Source of the DNA: Streptomyces hyderabadensis | Lineage (GTDB): Bacteria > Actinomycetota > Actinomycetes > Streptomycetales > Streptomycetaceae | Reading direction: 5' to 3' | NCBI RefSeq assembly: GCF_020404845.1 | Contig: NZ_JAIOJZ010000065.1 | Location: 1 to 34,742, forward strand | Length of the DNA stretch: 34,742 nt | In this document: positions 15,966 to 23,513 of the stretch, in pieces | Numbering within the stretch: the first letter of the stretch is position 1 | Layout of the letters: each line of letters opens with the position of its first letter | Translations under genes and position numbers: made by a program | Notes under the pieces: generated by a model | Seen by the model: the letters and a program-made list of their open reading frames with translations, nothing else | Database searches by the model: none | Told to the model about the DNA's origin: nothing

Positions 15966-17180
15966 TCACTGACCGCCGTACGTCTTGCTCATGTTCTGGT
16001 ACATCGCCTCGGCCGAGCGGCCCAGCTGCGGGCCCGCCAGCCAGGTGTTCTCCAGCGGGCCGATCGAGGTGTTGGAGACCAGCTTGGTCTCCCCGTCCAC
16101 CACCCGGAACCAGCCGCCGCCGGACGAGCCGCCGGTCATGGTGCAGCCGATGCGGTACATCGTGGGCAGCGACGGGCTCAGCGACAGCCGGCCGGGCCGG
16201 TCGACGCACTTGAACATCTCCAGGCCGTTGTACGGCGGCGCCGCCGGGTAGCCCCAGGCGCCCATGCTGGACACCTCCGTCGCCGACGGGGCGGAGAAGT
16301 CCACCTCCAGCGCGGCGCCGACGGTCTCCTCCAGCGACTTGCTGCCCTGCTCCGGCTTCACGTGCAGCACCGAGTAGTCGTACGCGGCCCCGTCGCCGCC
16401 GCTCTCCGAACCACCCTTGATCCACTCGTCCGAGGTGGACGCCCAGTCGGCCCACCAGGTGCCGTACGGCGCCATCTCGGTGGTCGTCGCGTTCGCCAGC
16501 TCCGCCTCGGACTTGCCGTAGTCGTTGTACGACGGGACGAAGGCGATGTTGCGGTACCAGCCGCCGCTGCCGCCGGCGTGCACGCAGTGGCCCGCCGTCC
16601 ACACCAGGTTGGACTTGCCCGGGTGGTTCACGTCCTTGATCACCGTGCCGGAGCAGACCATCGAACCCTCGGGCGAGTCGAAGAAGACCTTGCCGACCGG
16701 GGCCGCGTTCTCGTGGTACGGCTTCTTCTCGGCCACGGCCTCGACGGGCGCGGGCTCCGGGTCGGTGGCACCCTGGTCGGCGGCCGCGTCCTTGGTCGTG
16801 ACGGTCTTGTCGGCCTCCTTCGCGGACTTCATCCGGTCCGGCTTCCACAGGCCCTCGATCACCGGGTTGACGAAGTCCTTGGCCTCACTGAGCCACTTGT
16901 CCTTGTCCCAGTTCTGCCAGCCGCCGTCCTTCCACTGGTCGACGTCGATGCCGTGCTCCTTGAGCCGGTCCGCGAGGCCGGCCGCCAGACCGCCCTCGCC
17001 GCCACCGGTGTCGCCCGCGTCGGCGGCCTGCGAGGTGCCGCCACCGGGCTCGGCATCGGTCTTGTCCTGCTCCGATCCGCAGGCGGTCGCGGTCAGCGCG
17101 AGCGCGGCGACCAGACCGGCCGCGGCGAGTGCGGTGCGCCGTCCGCGCCGTGGCGCGGCGGACATACGTGTGGAACGCAT
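15966..17180 (-). CDS. Secreted trypsin-like serine protease (copy 2)
   Basis: A 404-residue extracellular serine protease. An Arg-rich signal (residues 12-18) and hydrophobic core end in LTATAC, a lipobox-like site that may give a lipid anchor. A Trp-rich segment (about residues 70-120: KEHGIDVDQWKDGGWQNW, then FVNPVIEGLW) precedes the chymotrypsin-fold domain, which has the triad H198 (WTAGHC), D268 (AYDYSV) and S353 (TGGSSGGGW). Cysteines around the triad suggest disulfides. It is about 60 percent similar by eye to the gene at 17304-18533, a tandem duplicate. The ATG at 17178-17180 begins the signal peptide; the G-run upstream is distant, so the start is less certain. Confidence 0.85.
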   Translation of the reverse strand: MRSTRMSAAPRRGRRTALAAAGLVAALALTATACGSEQDKTDAEPGGGTSQAADAGDTGGGEGGLAAGLADRLKEHGIDVDQWKDGGWQNWDKDKWLSEAKDFVNPVIEGLWKPDRMKSAKEADKTVTTKDAAADQGATDPEPAPVEAVAEKKPYHENAAPVGKVFFDSPEGSMVCSGTVIKDVNHPGKSNLVWTAGHCVHAGGSGGWYRNIAFVPSYNDYGKSEAELANATTTEMAPYGTWWADWASTSDEWIKGGSESGGDGAAYDYSVLHVKPEQGSKSLEETVGAALEVDFSAPSATEVSSMGAWGYPAAPPYNGLEMFKCVDRPGRLSLSPSLPTMYRIGCTMTGGSSGGGWFRVVDGETKLVSNTSIGPLENTWLAGPQLGRSAEAMYQNMSKTYGGQ

Positions 17181-17237
17181 GGTGCGAGGACCCCCGTTGA
17201 AACGTGTGAGTGCGTGATTGTCTGTCATGGGATGCGC

Positions 17238-17295
17238 GGTGGGGTGCCGGGACGGGCCCGGCACACCCCACCGTCCGGCCCGCTCAGTGCGGGCC
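17238..17295 (-). terminator. Two adjacent hairpins between the tandem proteases
   Basis: A 7+7-bp stem with a 2-nt bulge (17238-17251 with 17257-17272) and a 7-bp perfect hairpin (17277-17283 with 17289-17295) follow the stop of the upstream copy (17304). The two protease genes are therefore probably transcribed separately. Confidence 0.7.
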
Positions 17296-17303
17296 GCGCG
17301 TGA

Positions 17304-18533
17304 TCACTGCCCGGCGAACTTCCCGCTCACCGCGTCGAACACGCCCTCGGCCTCCTTGCCCAGGCGCGGACCGGCCAGCCAGCCGGCCGTCACCGGGCCG
17401 ATGGAGGTGTTGGAGACCAGCGCGGGCTTGCCGTCCGAACCGGCGGCGACCCAGCCGCCGCCGGACGAGCCGCCGGTCATGGTGCAGCCGATGCGGTACA
17501 TCGTCGGGTCGGAGGCGTTGATCGACAGCCGCCCGGGCTTGTCCTGGCACTGGTACAGCTTCTGGCCGTCGTAGGGCGGTGCGGCCGGGTAGCCGATCGC
17601 CTTCATGCTCTCGATCTCCGGCACGGCCGGCGCGTCGAAGTCCACCGGCAGCGCGGCGCCGACCGTCTCCTCCAGCGACTTGCCGTTGCCGCCCTTCTCC
17701 GGCGTCACATGGATCACGGCGAAGTCGTACGAGGCGCCGTCACCGCCGGTCGCGCCGCCCTGCTCGATCCACTGGTCCGAGGTCTGCGCCCAGTCCCCCC
17801 ACCAGACACCGTAGGGAGCGATCTCCTCCTTGGTGGCCTTCTGCAGCTCCTCGACCGACATGTCCGCGTCGTTGTACGACGGGACGAAGGCGATGTTGCG
17901 GTACCAGCCGCCGCTCTTGCCGGCGTGCACGCAGTGACCGGCCGTCCACACCATGTTGGACTTGCCGGGGTGGGCCGGGTCCTTCACGACCGTGGCCGAG
18001 CACACCATCGAACCCTTGGGGGAGTCGAAGAGGAGCTTGCCGGCCGTGGCGGCGTTGTCGTGGTACTTGGCCGGTACGGCCGCCGCCTCGACGGGGGCGG
18101 GCTCCGGGTCGGTGACGCCCTGGTCCCCGGAGATGTCGTTCTCGTCGACCTCCTGGTCCGGCTCCTCGGCGTCCCGCATCCGGTCCGGGTCCCACAGCCC
18201 CTCGATGATCGGGTTGACGAAGTCCTGCGCCTCGCGCAGCCAGTCGTCCTTGTTCCAGTCCTTCCAGGCGCCGTTCTTCCAGTCGTCGACGTCGATCCCG
18301 TGTTCCTTGAGCTTGTCCTTGATGTGGTCCGGGATCCGGATGCCGCCGTTGCCGTCGTCCGCGGCGGACGCGGAGGCCGAGGCGTCGCCGCCCGCCTCGG
18401 GGTCGCCGTCCTCGCACGCCGTGGCGGTGAGCGCGAGCGCGGAGACGAGCGCCACGGCGGCGGCCGCGGAGGAGGTTCCGCGCCGCCCGCGCCTGTTTCC
18501 GCGCGTGCTGAACGACGGCCGTATGGATCGCAT
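17304..18533 (-). CDS. Secreted trypsin-like serine protease (copy 1)
   Basis: A 409-residue paralogue of the protease at 15966-17180. The signal peptide has RGNRRGRRG and ends LTATAC, and is followed by an Ala/Ser/Asp-rich linker. The conserved Trp-rich pro-segment (about residues 77-125: KEHGIDVDDWKNGAWKDW, then FVNPIIEGLWDPDRM) precedes the catalytic domain, with H200 (WTAGHC), D270 (SYDFAV) and S357 (TGGSSGGGW). The ATG at 18531-18533 has GGGGGAG 8 nt upstream, a clear ribosome-binding site. The pro-segment is as conserved between copies as the catalytic domain, so it probably has a specific job such as folding, inhibition or wall binding. The substrate is unknown. Confidence 0.87.
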   Translation of the reverse strand: MRSIRPSFSTRGNRRGRRGTSSAAAAVALVSALALTATACEDGDPEAGGDASASASAADDGNGGIRIPDHIKDKLKEHGIDVDDWKNGAWKDWNKDDWLREAQDFVNPIIEGLWDPDRMRDAEEPDQEVDENDISGDQGVTDPEPAPVEAAAVPAKYHDNAATAGKLLFDSPKGSMVCSATVVKDPAHPGKSNMVWTAGHCVHAGKSGGWYRNIAFVPSYNDADMSVEELQKATKEEIAPYGVWWGDWAQTSDQWIEQGGATGGDGASYDFAVIHVTPEKGGNGKSLEETVGAALPVDFDAPAVPEIESMKAIGYPAAPPYDGQKLYQCQDKPGRLSINASDPTMYRIGCTMTGGSSGGGWVAAGSDGKPALVSNTSIGPVTAGWLAGPRLGKEAEGVFDAVSGKFAGQ

Positions 18534-18612
18534 GGTGTTGACTCCCCCTGCTGTGAACGAACGTGGTGCCGCGGCCGGAGCGCCAAGCGGCGGCGACCGG
18601 GAACGGCACCAC

Positions 18613-18641
18613 ACACTATGCGGTGGCTGTGGGGGAGTTCC
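18613..18641 (-). promoter_or_regulatory. Candidate promoter for protease copy 1
   Basis: On the minus strand, -35-like GGAACT (18636-18641) and -10-like TAGTGT (18613-18618) are separated by 17 bp. The leader would be about 75 nt. The -35 resembles extracytoplasmic-function sigma sites (GGAAC) more than the housekeeping TTGACA; the -10 does not settle the class. Confidence 0.35.
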
Positions 18642-18649
18642 GACGGAAC
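18637..18649. promoter_or_regulatory. 13-bp palindrome, operator candidate
   Basis: GTTCCGACGGAAC is a perfect inverted repeat around a central A. It overlaps the candidate -35 of the protease promoter, where a repressor would act. It could also serve the divergent operon. Confidence 0.35.
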
Positions 18650-18892
18650 GGCAACGGTTCGGATACAGCCGCCTGACCAGGCACGCGCCTCCTGCCGGTG
18701 CGGAGGGCCCGGCCGCGGAGCCGCAGCGGCCCGCGAAGTCCCCGCCGCGGCAACGATCTTCGGGCAGACCGTAACCCCGTGAACGGACCTCGGTTGTAGC
18801 GGTGGGGGTGCCGCTGCCCGGACGCGGTCCCCCTGCTGCCGGGAGCTGCCGGCAGGTCGCATCGCGTCCGGGCGGCGGGAGGTCGACGAGCC

Positions 18893-20707
18893 GTGGCGGG
18901 ATCCCCGTACGGGAGTGGTGCGGACGGGGGCGGGGACGCCGGGCGGGCGGTCGTGGTGACGGAGCCCGCGGTCACGACGTCCGCGCGGGCGCACGCCGGG
19001 CAGGAGGAAGGCGTACAGGGGGCGGTGGGTGCCGTGCGGGGGATGGCCGAGCGAAGGAGCGCTGTGCGGGGGATGGCCGAGCGAAGGAGCGCTGTGCGGG
19101 GGATGGCCGAGCGAAGGAGCGCTGTGCGGGGGAGGAGCGGGCAGGAGGGCGCTGCGCGGGGGAGCACGGTGCCGGATGGCGGCGGGTCGGGGAGTGGCGG
19201 GTCGGGGAACGCCGGGTCGGAGAACGCCCGGGCCGAGAGCGCGGGGTCGGAGAACGCGGTGCCGGATAGCGCCGTGCTGGATAGCGGCGGGTCTGAGGAC
19301 GCGGTGCCGGATAGTGGCGGGGCGGGGAACGCCGGGTCGGATGGCAGCGGGGCGGAGAGCGCGGTGCCGGATAGCGGCGGGACGGGGAGTGGCGGGTCGG
19401 GGAGCGCCGGGGCCGAGAGCGCAGGGTCGGAGGACGCTGTGCTGGAGAGCGCCGGGGCGGAGCGCGGCGGCGCCGAGAGCGCCGTGCGGGGCGGCGCTGC
19501 GAGGTGCCGGCCCGCGCGGGAACCGGCCGCGCGGACCTACGCGCGGGCCCTCCCGGTCGTACCCGTCCGGGCCCGGGGACTCACCATCGAGGGTGCCGAC
19601 GGCCGCCGTTACCTGGACTGCGTCTCCGGCGCGGGCACGCTGGCTCTCGGCCACAACCACCCCGTCGTCCTGGAGTCGATCCGCAGGGTCCTCGACTCCG
19701 GCGCCCCCCTGCACGTCATGGACCACACCACCCCGGTCGAGGACGCCTTCGTCACCGAGCTGCTGTGCACCCTGCCGCCGGTCCTCGCCGACCGCGCGCG
19801 CGTGCGGTTCTGCGACCCGACGGGCGCGGACCCGGTCGCCACCGCCGTCGCGCTGGTCCGTGCCGCCACCGGACGGACCCGGGTGGTCACCCTTGCCGAC
19901 GCGCACGAGCCGCTTCCCGACGGCGGCGCGCCGGGACAGGAGCCGCCCGCCGGGCTCCTCCTGGACCCGGCCCGGAGCGAGGCCGCGGCTCCGCACGGGC
20001 CGGGCGCCGAGGCAGGAGGTGTGCGGCGCCCCTCCGCCCACGCGGACCAAGGTGCCGTCCCGCTCATCGTCGACGAGACCGAGACGGGCGTCGGCCGGAC
20101 CGGCGCCTACTGGGCCTTCGAGCACAGTGGAGTCACGCCCGACGTGCTGGTCCTCGCCAAGGCGATCGGCGGCAGCCTGCCGCTGGCCGCGGTGGTCCAC
20201 CGCGACGACCTGGGCGACCCGAGCGGGCACGGCGGGCCCGTGGCCGGCTCCTTCCGCGGCAACCAACTCGCCCTGGCCGCCGGCGCGGCCACCCTCGCCC
20301 ACGTCCGCGAACACCGCCTCGCCGAACACGCCGCCGCACTGGGCGGCCGGATGCTGGCCCGACTGCGCGCCCTGGCCGCGGAGTCCGGGTGCGTCGGACA
20401 CGTGCGCGGGCGGGGCCTGATGGCCGGTGTCGAGCTGGTGGCGCCCGAGGACCCGCCCGACGGCACCGCCCGCCCCGGCGCCTCCGCCCACCTAGCCGCC
20501 GCCGTCCGCGGGGAGTGCCTGCGCCGCGGGCTGATCGTGGACGTCACGGGTCCGCGCGCGAACGTCGTACGGCTGCTGCCGCCACTGATCGTCACCGAGG
20601 AGCAGATGTCGGCCGTCCTCGACCGACTCGCCGACGCGGTAGGTGCGGTGGACCGCCACCGCCCCGACGGCTCCGTCCCGTTACGCGGGGAGCGCACCCC
20701 GAGATGA
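18893..20707 (+). CDS. Class III PLP-dependent aminotransferase with repeat-rich N-terminal extension
   Basis: The long reading is 604 residues. Residues 1-47 are unrecognised, 48-87 are four decapeptide repeats, 88-202 are pentapeptide units, and the aminotransferase begins at about residue 210 (AARTYARALPVV, then LDCVSGAGTLALGHNHP). It resembles diaminobutyrate-2-oxoglutarate aminotransferases. The PLP-binding D394 (IVDETETGVGRTG), Schiff-base K423 (LAKAIGGSLP) and phosphate-binding SFRGNQ are present. The span from the NSGTEA-like site (TGADPVA) to D394 is only about 85 residues (about 128 in typical members), and the FHG and E-x-xQGEGG motifs are missing. The GTG at 18893 has GGAGG 10 nt upstream; later in-frame starts are possible. 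Leucine 597 is TTA. The stop overlaps the next start (ATGA). Confidence 0.75.
   Translation: MAGSPYGSGADGGGDAGRAVVVTEPAVTTSARAHAGQEEGVQGAVGAVRGMAERRSAVRGMAERRSAVRGMAERRSAVRGRSGQEGAARGSTVPDGGGSGSGGSGNAGSENARAESAGSENAVPDSAVLDSGGSEDAVPDSGGAGNAGSDGSGAESAVPDSGGTGSGGSGSAGAESAGSEDAVLESAGAERGGAESAVRGGAARCRPAREPAARTYARALPVVPVRARGLTIEGADGRRYLDCVSGAGTLALGHNHPVVLESIRRVLDSGAPLHVMDHTTPVEDAFVTELLCTLPPVLADRARVRFCDPTGADPVATAVALVRAATGRTRVVTLADAHEPLPDGGAPGQEPPAGLLLDPARSEAAAPHGPGAEAGGVRRPSAHADQGAVPLIVDETETGVGRTGAYWAFEHSGVTPDVLVLAKAIGGSLPLAAVVHRDDLGDPSGHGGPVAGSFRGNQLALAAGAATLAHVREHRLAEHAAALGGRMLARLRALAAESGCVGHVRGRGLMAGVELVAPEDPPDGTARPGASAHLAAAVRGECLRRGLIVDVTGPRANVVRLLPPLIVTEEQMSAVLDRLADAVGAVDRHRPDGSVPLRGERTPR
19034..19153 (+). 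repeat. Four 30-bp tandem repeats (three identical)
   Basis: Units lie at 19034-19063, 19064-19093 and 19094-19123 (identical), and a diverged fourth at 19124-19153. In frame each encodes VRGMAERRSA (the fourth VRGRSGQEGA). The unit is 10 codons, so gain or loss keeps the frame. Each unit contains AAGGAG closely followed by GTG and then ATG, so each could act as a translation start. Confidence 0.95.
19154..19498 (+). repeat. 15-bp repeat array encoding 23 pentapeptide units
   Basis: From 19169 the translation divides without any break into five-residue units such as VPDSG, GSENA, GAESA, GSEDA, VPDSA and VLESA (consensus [GV][SAP][ED]S[AG]), ending VRGGA at 19484-19498. The preceding ARGST (19154-19168) fits the same phase. 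The period stays at exactly 15 bp, with no indel that breaks frame. Confidence 0.9.
20681..20683 (+). other. TTA leucine codon (bldA-type) in the aminotransferase gene
   Basis: In frame with the aminotransferase (SVPLRGE), leucine 597 is encoded by TTA, nine codons counting the stop before the end of the gene. TTA is the rarest codon in streptomycetes and is read only by the bldA tRNA. I found no other in-frame TTA in the genes of this window by eye. Confidence 0.85.
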
Positions 20708-22767
20708 GACCCGCCCCCGGACACGGCCCGCCAGGAGAACCCGCGTTGCACATCCCTCCCGCCCCCGAACCGATCCCCGTGCCGGCCTCCGCGCCGGACA
20801 CCGGGGCCGTGTCCGAGCCTGGGGCCCCGGCGGCCCCGGGGGCTGTCGCCCCGCCGGACACCGCGCGCACCCATGTCGCGCAGGCCACCGCCCTCCCCGC
20901 GCCCCGGTCCGTGCCGTTCGCCCGGCGCCCCGCGGCCGGCCCGCCGGACCCCTTCGATCACTACGCCGCCGCCCAGGCCGCGGGCACCGAGAACCTGATC
21001 CGCTGCTGGGCCCGCGAGGCCGACGTGTCCGCCCCCGACGACGGCGTCCTCCACGTACCGCTCCCGGCCTCCGGTACGGCCCTCGCCGTTCCCGTGCGCT
21101 ACTGGTCACCGACCGGCTGGCACCGCTTCGGGCCGCCGCGTCTGACCGGCGCCCCCGCCTCGGCACCGCCCGTGGACCCGGTCACGCTCGCCGCGCTGCT
21201 CGTGCGCGAGACGGCCGCTGCCCCGGGGCCCGACGGTCCCGACCTCGTCGCGCGCGTCGCGGACTCCGTCCACCGCACCGCCCTATTCCTCCGGGACCGC
21301 GCGGAACGCCCCGTGGACGACCCCGCCGGTGCGCCGGACCGGGGCGGCCCCGACCTCTTCCTTGCCGCCGAGCAGGCGCTGCTCCTGGGGCACCCGCTGC
21401 ATCCCATCCCGAAGAGCCGTGCCGGCCTCACCGAGGCCGAGACCCGCCGCTACTCACCGGAGCTGCGCGGTTCCTTCCCCCTGCACTGGCTGGCCGTCGC
21501 CCCCTCCGCACTCGCCACCGACTCGGCCTGGACCGAGCGCGGCCGCGCGGTCACCGCTCGCGCGCTCACCGCACGCCTCGCCGCGGACGGCCCGGCACCG
21601 GCGGAGGGTCCGGCACCGCCGGCCGGGTTCGCCCTCCTGCCCGTGCACCCCTGGCAGTTCCGCGCGGTGCTGCACCGGCCGGACGTCGCCGCTCTGCTGG
21701 ACACCGGGCTGGTCAGGGACCTCGGCGCGCGGGGCCCGGCATGGCATCCCACGTCCTCCGTGCGCACCGTGCACCGCAGCGGCGCCCCCGCCATGCTCAA
21801 GCTCTCGCTGGCCCTGCACATCACCAACTCCCGGCGGGAGAACCTCCGTAAGGAGCTGCACCGCGGTGTCGAGGTCCACCGACTGCTGCGCCGCGGCCTG
21901 TCCCGGCAGTGGCGGGCGGCCCACCCGGACTTCGACATCGTCCGCGACCCGGCCTGGCTTGCCGTGGACGGACCGGACGGCACGCCCGTGCGCGGCCTCG
22001 ACGTCGTCGTCCGGCACAACCCCTTCCGCCCCTCGGACGACGTCTGCTGCGTGGCCTCCCTCGTCGCACCGCGGCCGCCGTACATCAGCGCGGCGGACGA
22101 GAGCCCCGCCCCCCGCGCGTCCCCGAACGGTGTGTCCGGCGGCGCCGCGCGCACCAGGCTGGCCCAGGTCGTCACCCGGCTCGCCGGACGGACCGGCCGC
22201 CCGCGCGCAGCCGTCGCCGTCGAGTGGTTCCTGCGCTACCTCCACCACGTCGTACGTCCCGTCCTGTGGCTGGACGCCCGCGCGGGGATCGCCCTGGAGG
22301 CACACCAGCAGAACACGCTCGTCCTGCTGGACACCGACGGCTGGCCCGCGGGCGGCCGCTACCGCGACAACCAGGGCTACTACTTCCGCGAGTCCCGGCG
22401 CGCGGAACTCGACGCCCGGCTGCCCGGCATCGGAAAGCACTCCGACACGTTCGTGGCCGACGCCGTCACCGACGAGCGCTTCGCCTACTACCTCGCCGTC
22501 AACAACGTGTTCGGTCTCATCGGCGCCTTCGGTTCCGAGGGTCTCGCCGGGGAGGAAACGCTGCTGGCCGCCTTCCGCCGCTTCCTCGGCGAGCTGGCCG
22601 CGGGCCCCTCCCCACGGGGCGGTCCGCTCCCCGCGCACCTCCTCGACTCGCCGGTACTGCGCTGCAAGGCGAACCTGCTGACCCGGCTGCACGGCCTCGA
22701 CGAACTCGTCGGCCCGGTGGACACCCAGTCCGTCTACGTCACCATCGCCAACCCCCTGCATGCCTGA
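20704..22767 (+). CDS. IucA/IucC-family NRPS-independent siderophore (NIS) synthetase
   Basis: A 687-residue ATP-dependent synthetase that condenses a carboxylate (often citrate or a citrate derivative) with an amine or hydroxamate. After a Pro/Ala-rich start (about 80 residues), the family motifs appear in order: HPIPKSR (H233, K237), LPVHPWQ (H315-Q318), TSSVRT (350-355), KLSLALHITN (K366, H372), then HQQN (534-537) and RDNQGYYF. All ATP-binding residues recognisable by eye are present. The start ATG at 20704 overlaps the aminotransferase stop; a TTG at 20746 with AGGAG upstream is an alternative. It acts with the flanking aminotransferase and acyltransferase. The subtype (A, B or C) cannot be decided without alignment. 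Confidence 0.9.
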   Translation: MRPAPGHGPPGEPALHIPPAPEPIPVPASAPDTGAVSEPGAPAAPGAVAPPDTARTHVAQATALPAPRSVPFARRPAAGPPDPFDHYAAAQAAGTENLIRCWAREADVSAPDDGVLHVPLPASGTALAVPVRYWSPTGWHRFGPPRLTGAPASAPPVDPVTLAALLVRETAAAPGPDGPDLVARVADSVHRTALFLRDRAERPVDDPAGAPDRGGPDLFLAAEQALLLGHPLHPIPKSRAGLTEAETRRYSPELRGSFPLHWLAVAPSALATDSAWTERGRAVTARALTARLAADGPAPAEGPAPPAGFALLPVHPWQFRAVLHRPDVAALLDTGLVRDLGARGPAWHPTSSVRTVHRSGAPAMLKLSLALHITNSRRENLRKELHRGVEVHRLLRRGLSRQWRAAHPDFDIVRDPAWLAVDGPDGTPVRGLDVVVRHNPFRPSDDVCCVASLVAPRPPYISAADESPAPRASPNGVSGGAARTRLAQVVTRLAGRTGRPRAAVAVEWFLRYLHHVVRPVLWLDARAGIALEAHQQNTLVLLDTDGWPAGGRYRDNQGYYFRESRRAELDARLPGIGKHSDTFVADAVTDERFAYYLAVNNVFGLIGAFGSEGLAGEETLLAAFRRFLGELAAGPSPRGGPLPAHLLDSPVLRCKANLLTRLHGLDELVGPVDTQSVYVTIANPLHA

Positions 22768-22796
22768 GCGGGCCGCCCTCCCGAAGGAGCGACACT

Positions 22797-23513
22797 GTGA
22801 ACCCCATCGACGCGAGCGCCGACGACACCCTGGACCTGCACCTGCCCGAGGAGTTCGTCGCCCTCTTCCGCACCGACGGGAACGCGCTCCCGGAGGCGGA
22901 GACGGAGGCGACGACAGGGGCGGCGACGGCACGCGCGCGTGAGGACCTCCTCGACGGCCTCGCCGACTGGGGACCGAGCGACACCTCCGCGGGCGTCTTC
23001 CACCTGGTCCCCGCCGACGTCGAACGGGACGCCGCGCTCATCGCCCACTGGATGAACGACCCGGACGTCGCCGCGTACTGGGAGCTGAGCGGACCGCAGA
23101 GCGTGACCGCCGACCACCTACGGGCCCAGCTGGCCGGGGACGGACGCAGCGTCCCGTGCGTCGGCATGCTGGACGGGGTGCCGATGAGCTACTGGGAGAT
23201 CTACCGGGCCGACCTCGATCCGCTGGCCCGGTACTGCCCGGTCCGGCCGCACGACACCGGCGTCCACCTGCTGATCGGCGCGGACACCGACCGCGGGCGG
23301 GGCCTCGGTACCGAGCTGATCAGGACCGTCGCCGACCTCGTCCTCGCGGAGCGCCCCGCCTGCACGCGGGTGCTCGCCGAGCCCGACGTCCGCAACCGGT
23401 CGTCCGTCGCGGCGTTCCTCGGGGCCGGGTTCCGGCTGGCGGCCGAGGTGGACCTGCCCGCCAAGCGCGCCGCCCTCATGGTCCGCGAACGGGCGGGGCG
23501 GGAGTCCCCGTGA
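22797..23513 (+). CDS. GNAT acyltransferase of siderophore type (IucB/RhbD-like)
   Basis: A 238-residue protein. An N-terminal extension (residues 1-70) precedes a GNAT domain with HWMNDPDVAAYWEL, PMSYWEIYR, the acetyl-CoA binding loop DRGRGLGTELI and EPDVRNRSSVAAFLGAGF. This pattern is typical of acyltransferases that acylate N-hydroxylysine or a related amine in aerobactin- and rhizobactin-type pathways (Acetyltransf_8). The GTG at 22797 has AAGGAG 7 nt upstream. It lies 29 bp after the NIS synthetase stop and is probably the last gene of the operon. No N-hydroxylase gene is adjacent, so the acceptor amine may be unhydroxylated or supplied from another locus. Confidence 0.85.
   Translation: MNPIDASADDTLDLHLPEEFVALFRTDGNALPEAETEATTGAATARAREDLLDGLADWGPSDTSAGVFHLVPADVERDAALIAHWMNDPDVAAYWELSGPQSVTADHLRAQLAGDGRSVPCVGMLDGVPMSYWEIYRADLDPLARYCPVRPHDTGVHLLIGADTDRGRGLGTELIRTVADLVLAERPACTRVLAEPDVRNRSSVAAFLGAGFRLAAEVDLPAKRAALMVRERAGRESP

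Larger units (their letters stand above)
18534..18892. other. Divergent intergenic region, protease and siderophore-like operon
   Basis: No gene seen in 359 bp. It holds a minus-strand promoter candidate with a palindrome over its -35 (separate entries) and a 7-bp hairpin (18836-18842 with 18849-18855) in the leader of the rightward operon. I looked for an IdeR/DmdR iron box (TTAGGTTAG-type inverted repeat) and found none. Confidence 0.5.

Noticed and set aside
18534..18892. IdeR/DmdR iron box before the siderophore-like operon
   Set aside because: No 19-bp TTAGGTTAG-type inverted repeat was found on either strand.
19034..19153. CRISPR-like array of 30-bp repeats
   Set aside because: The repeats are directly adjacent with no spacers, lack the partial palindrome of CRISPR repeats, and no cas gene is present.
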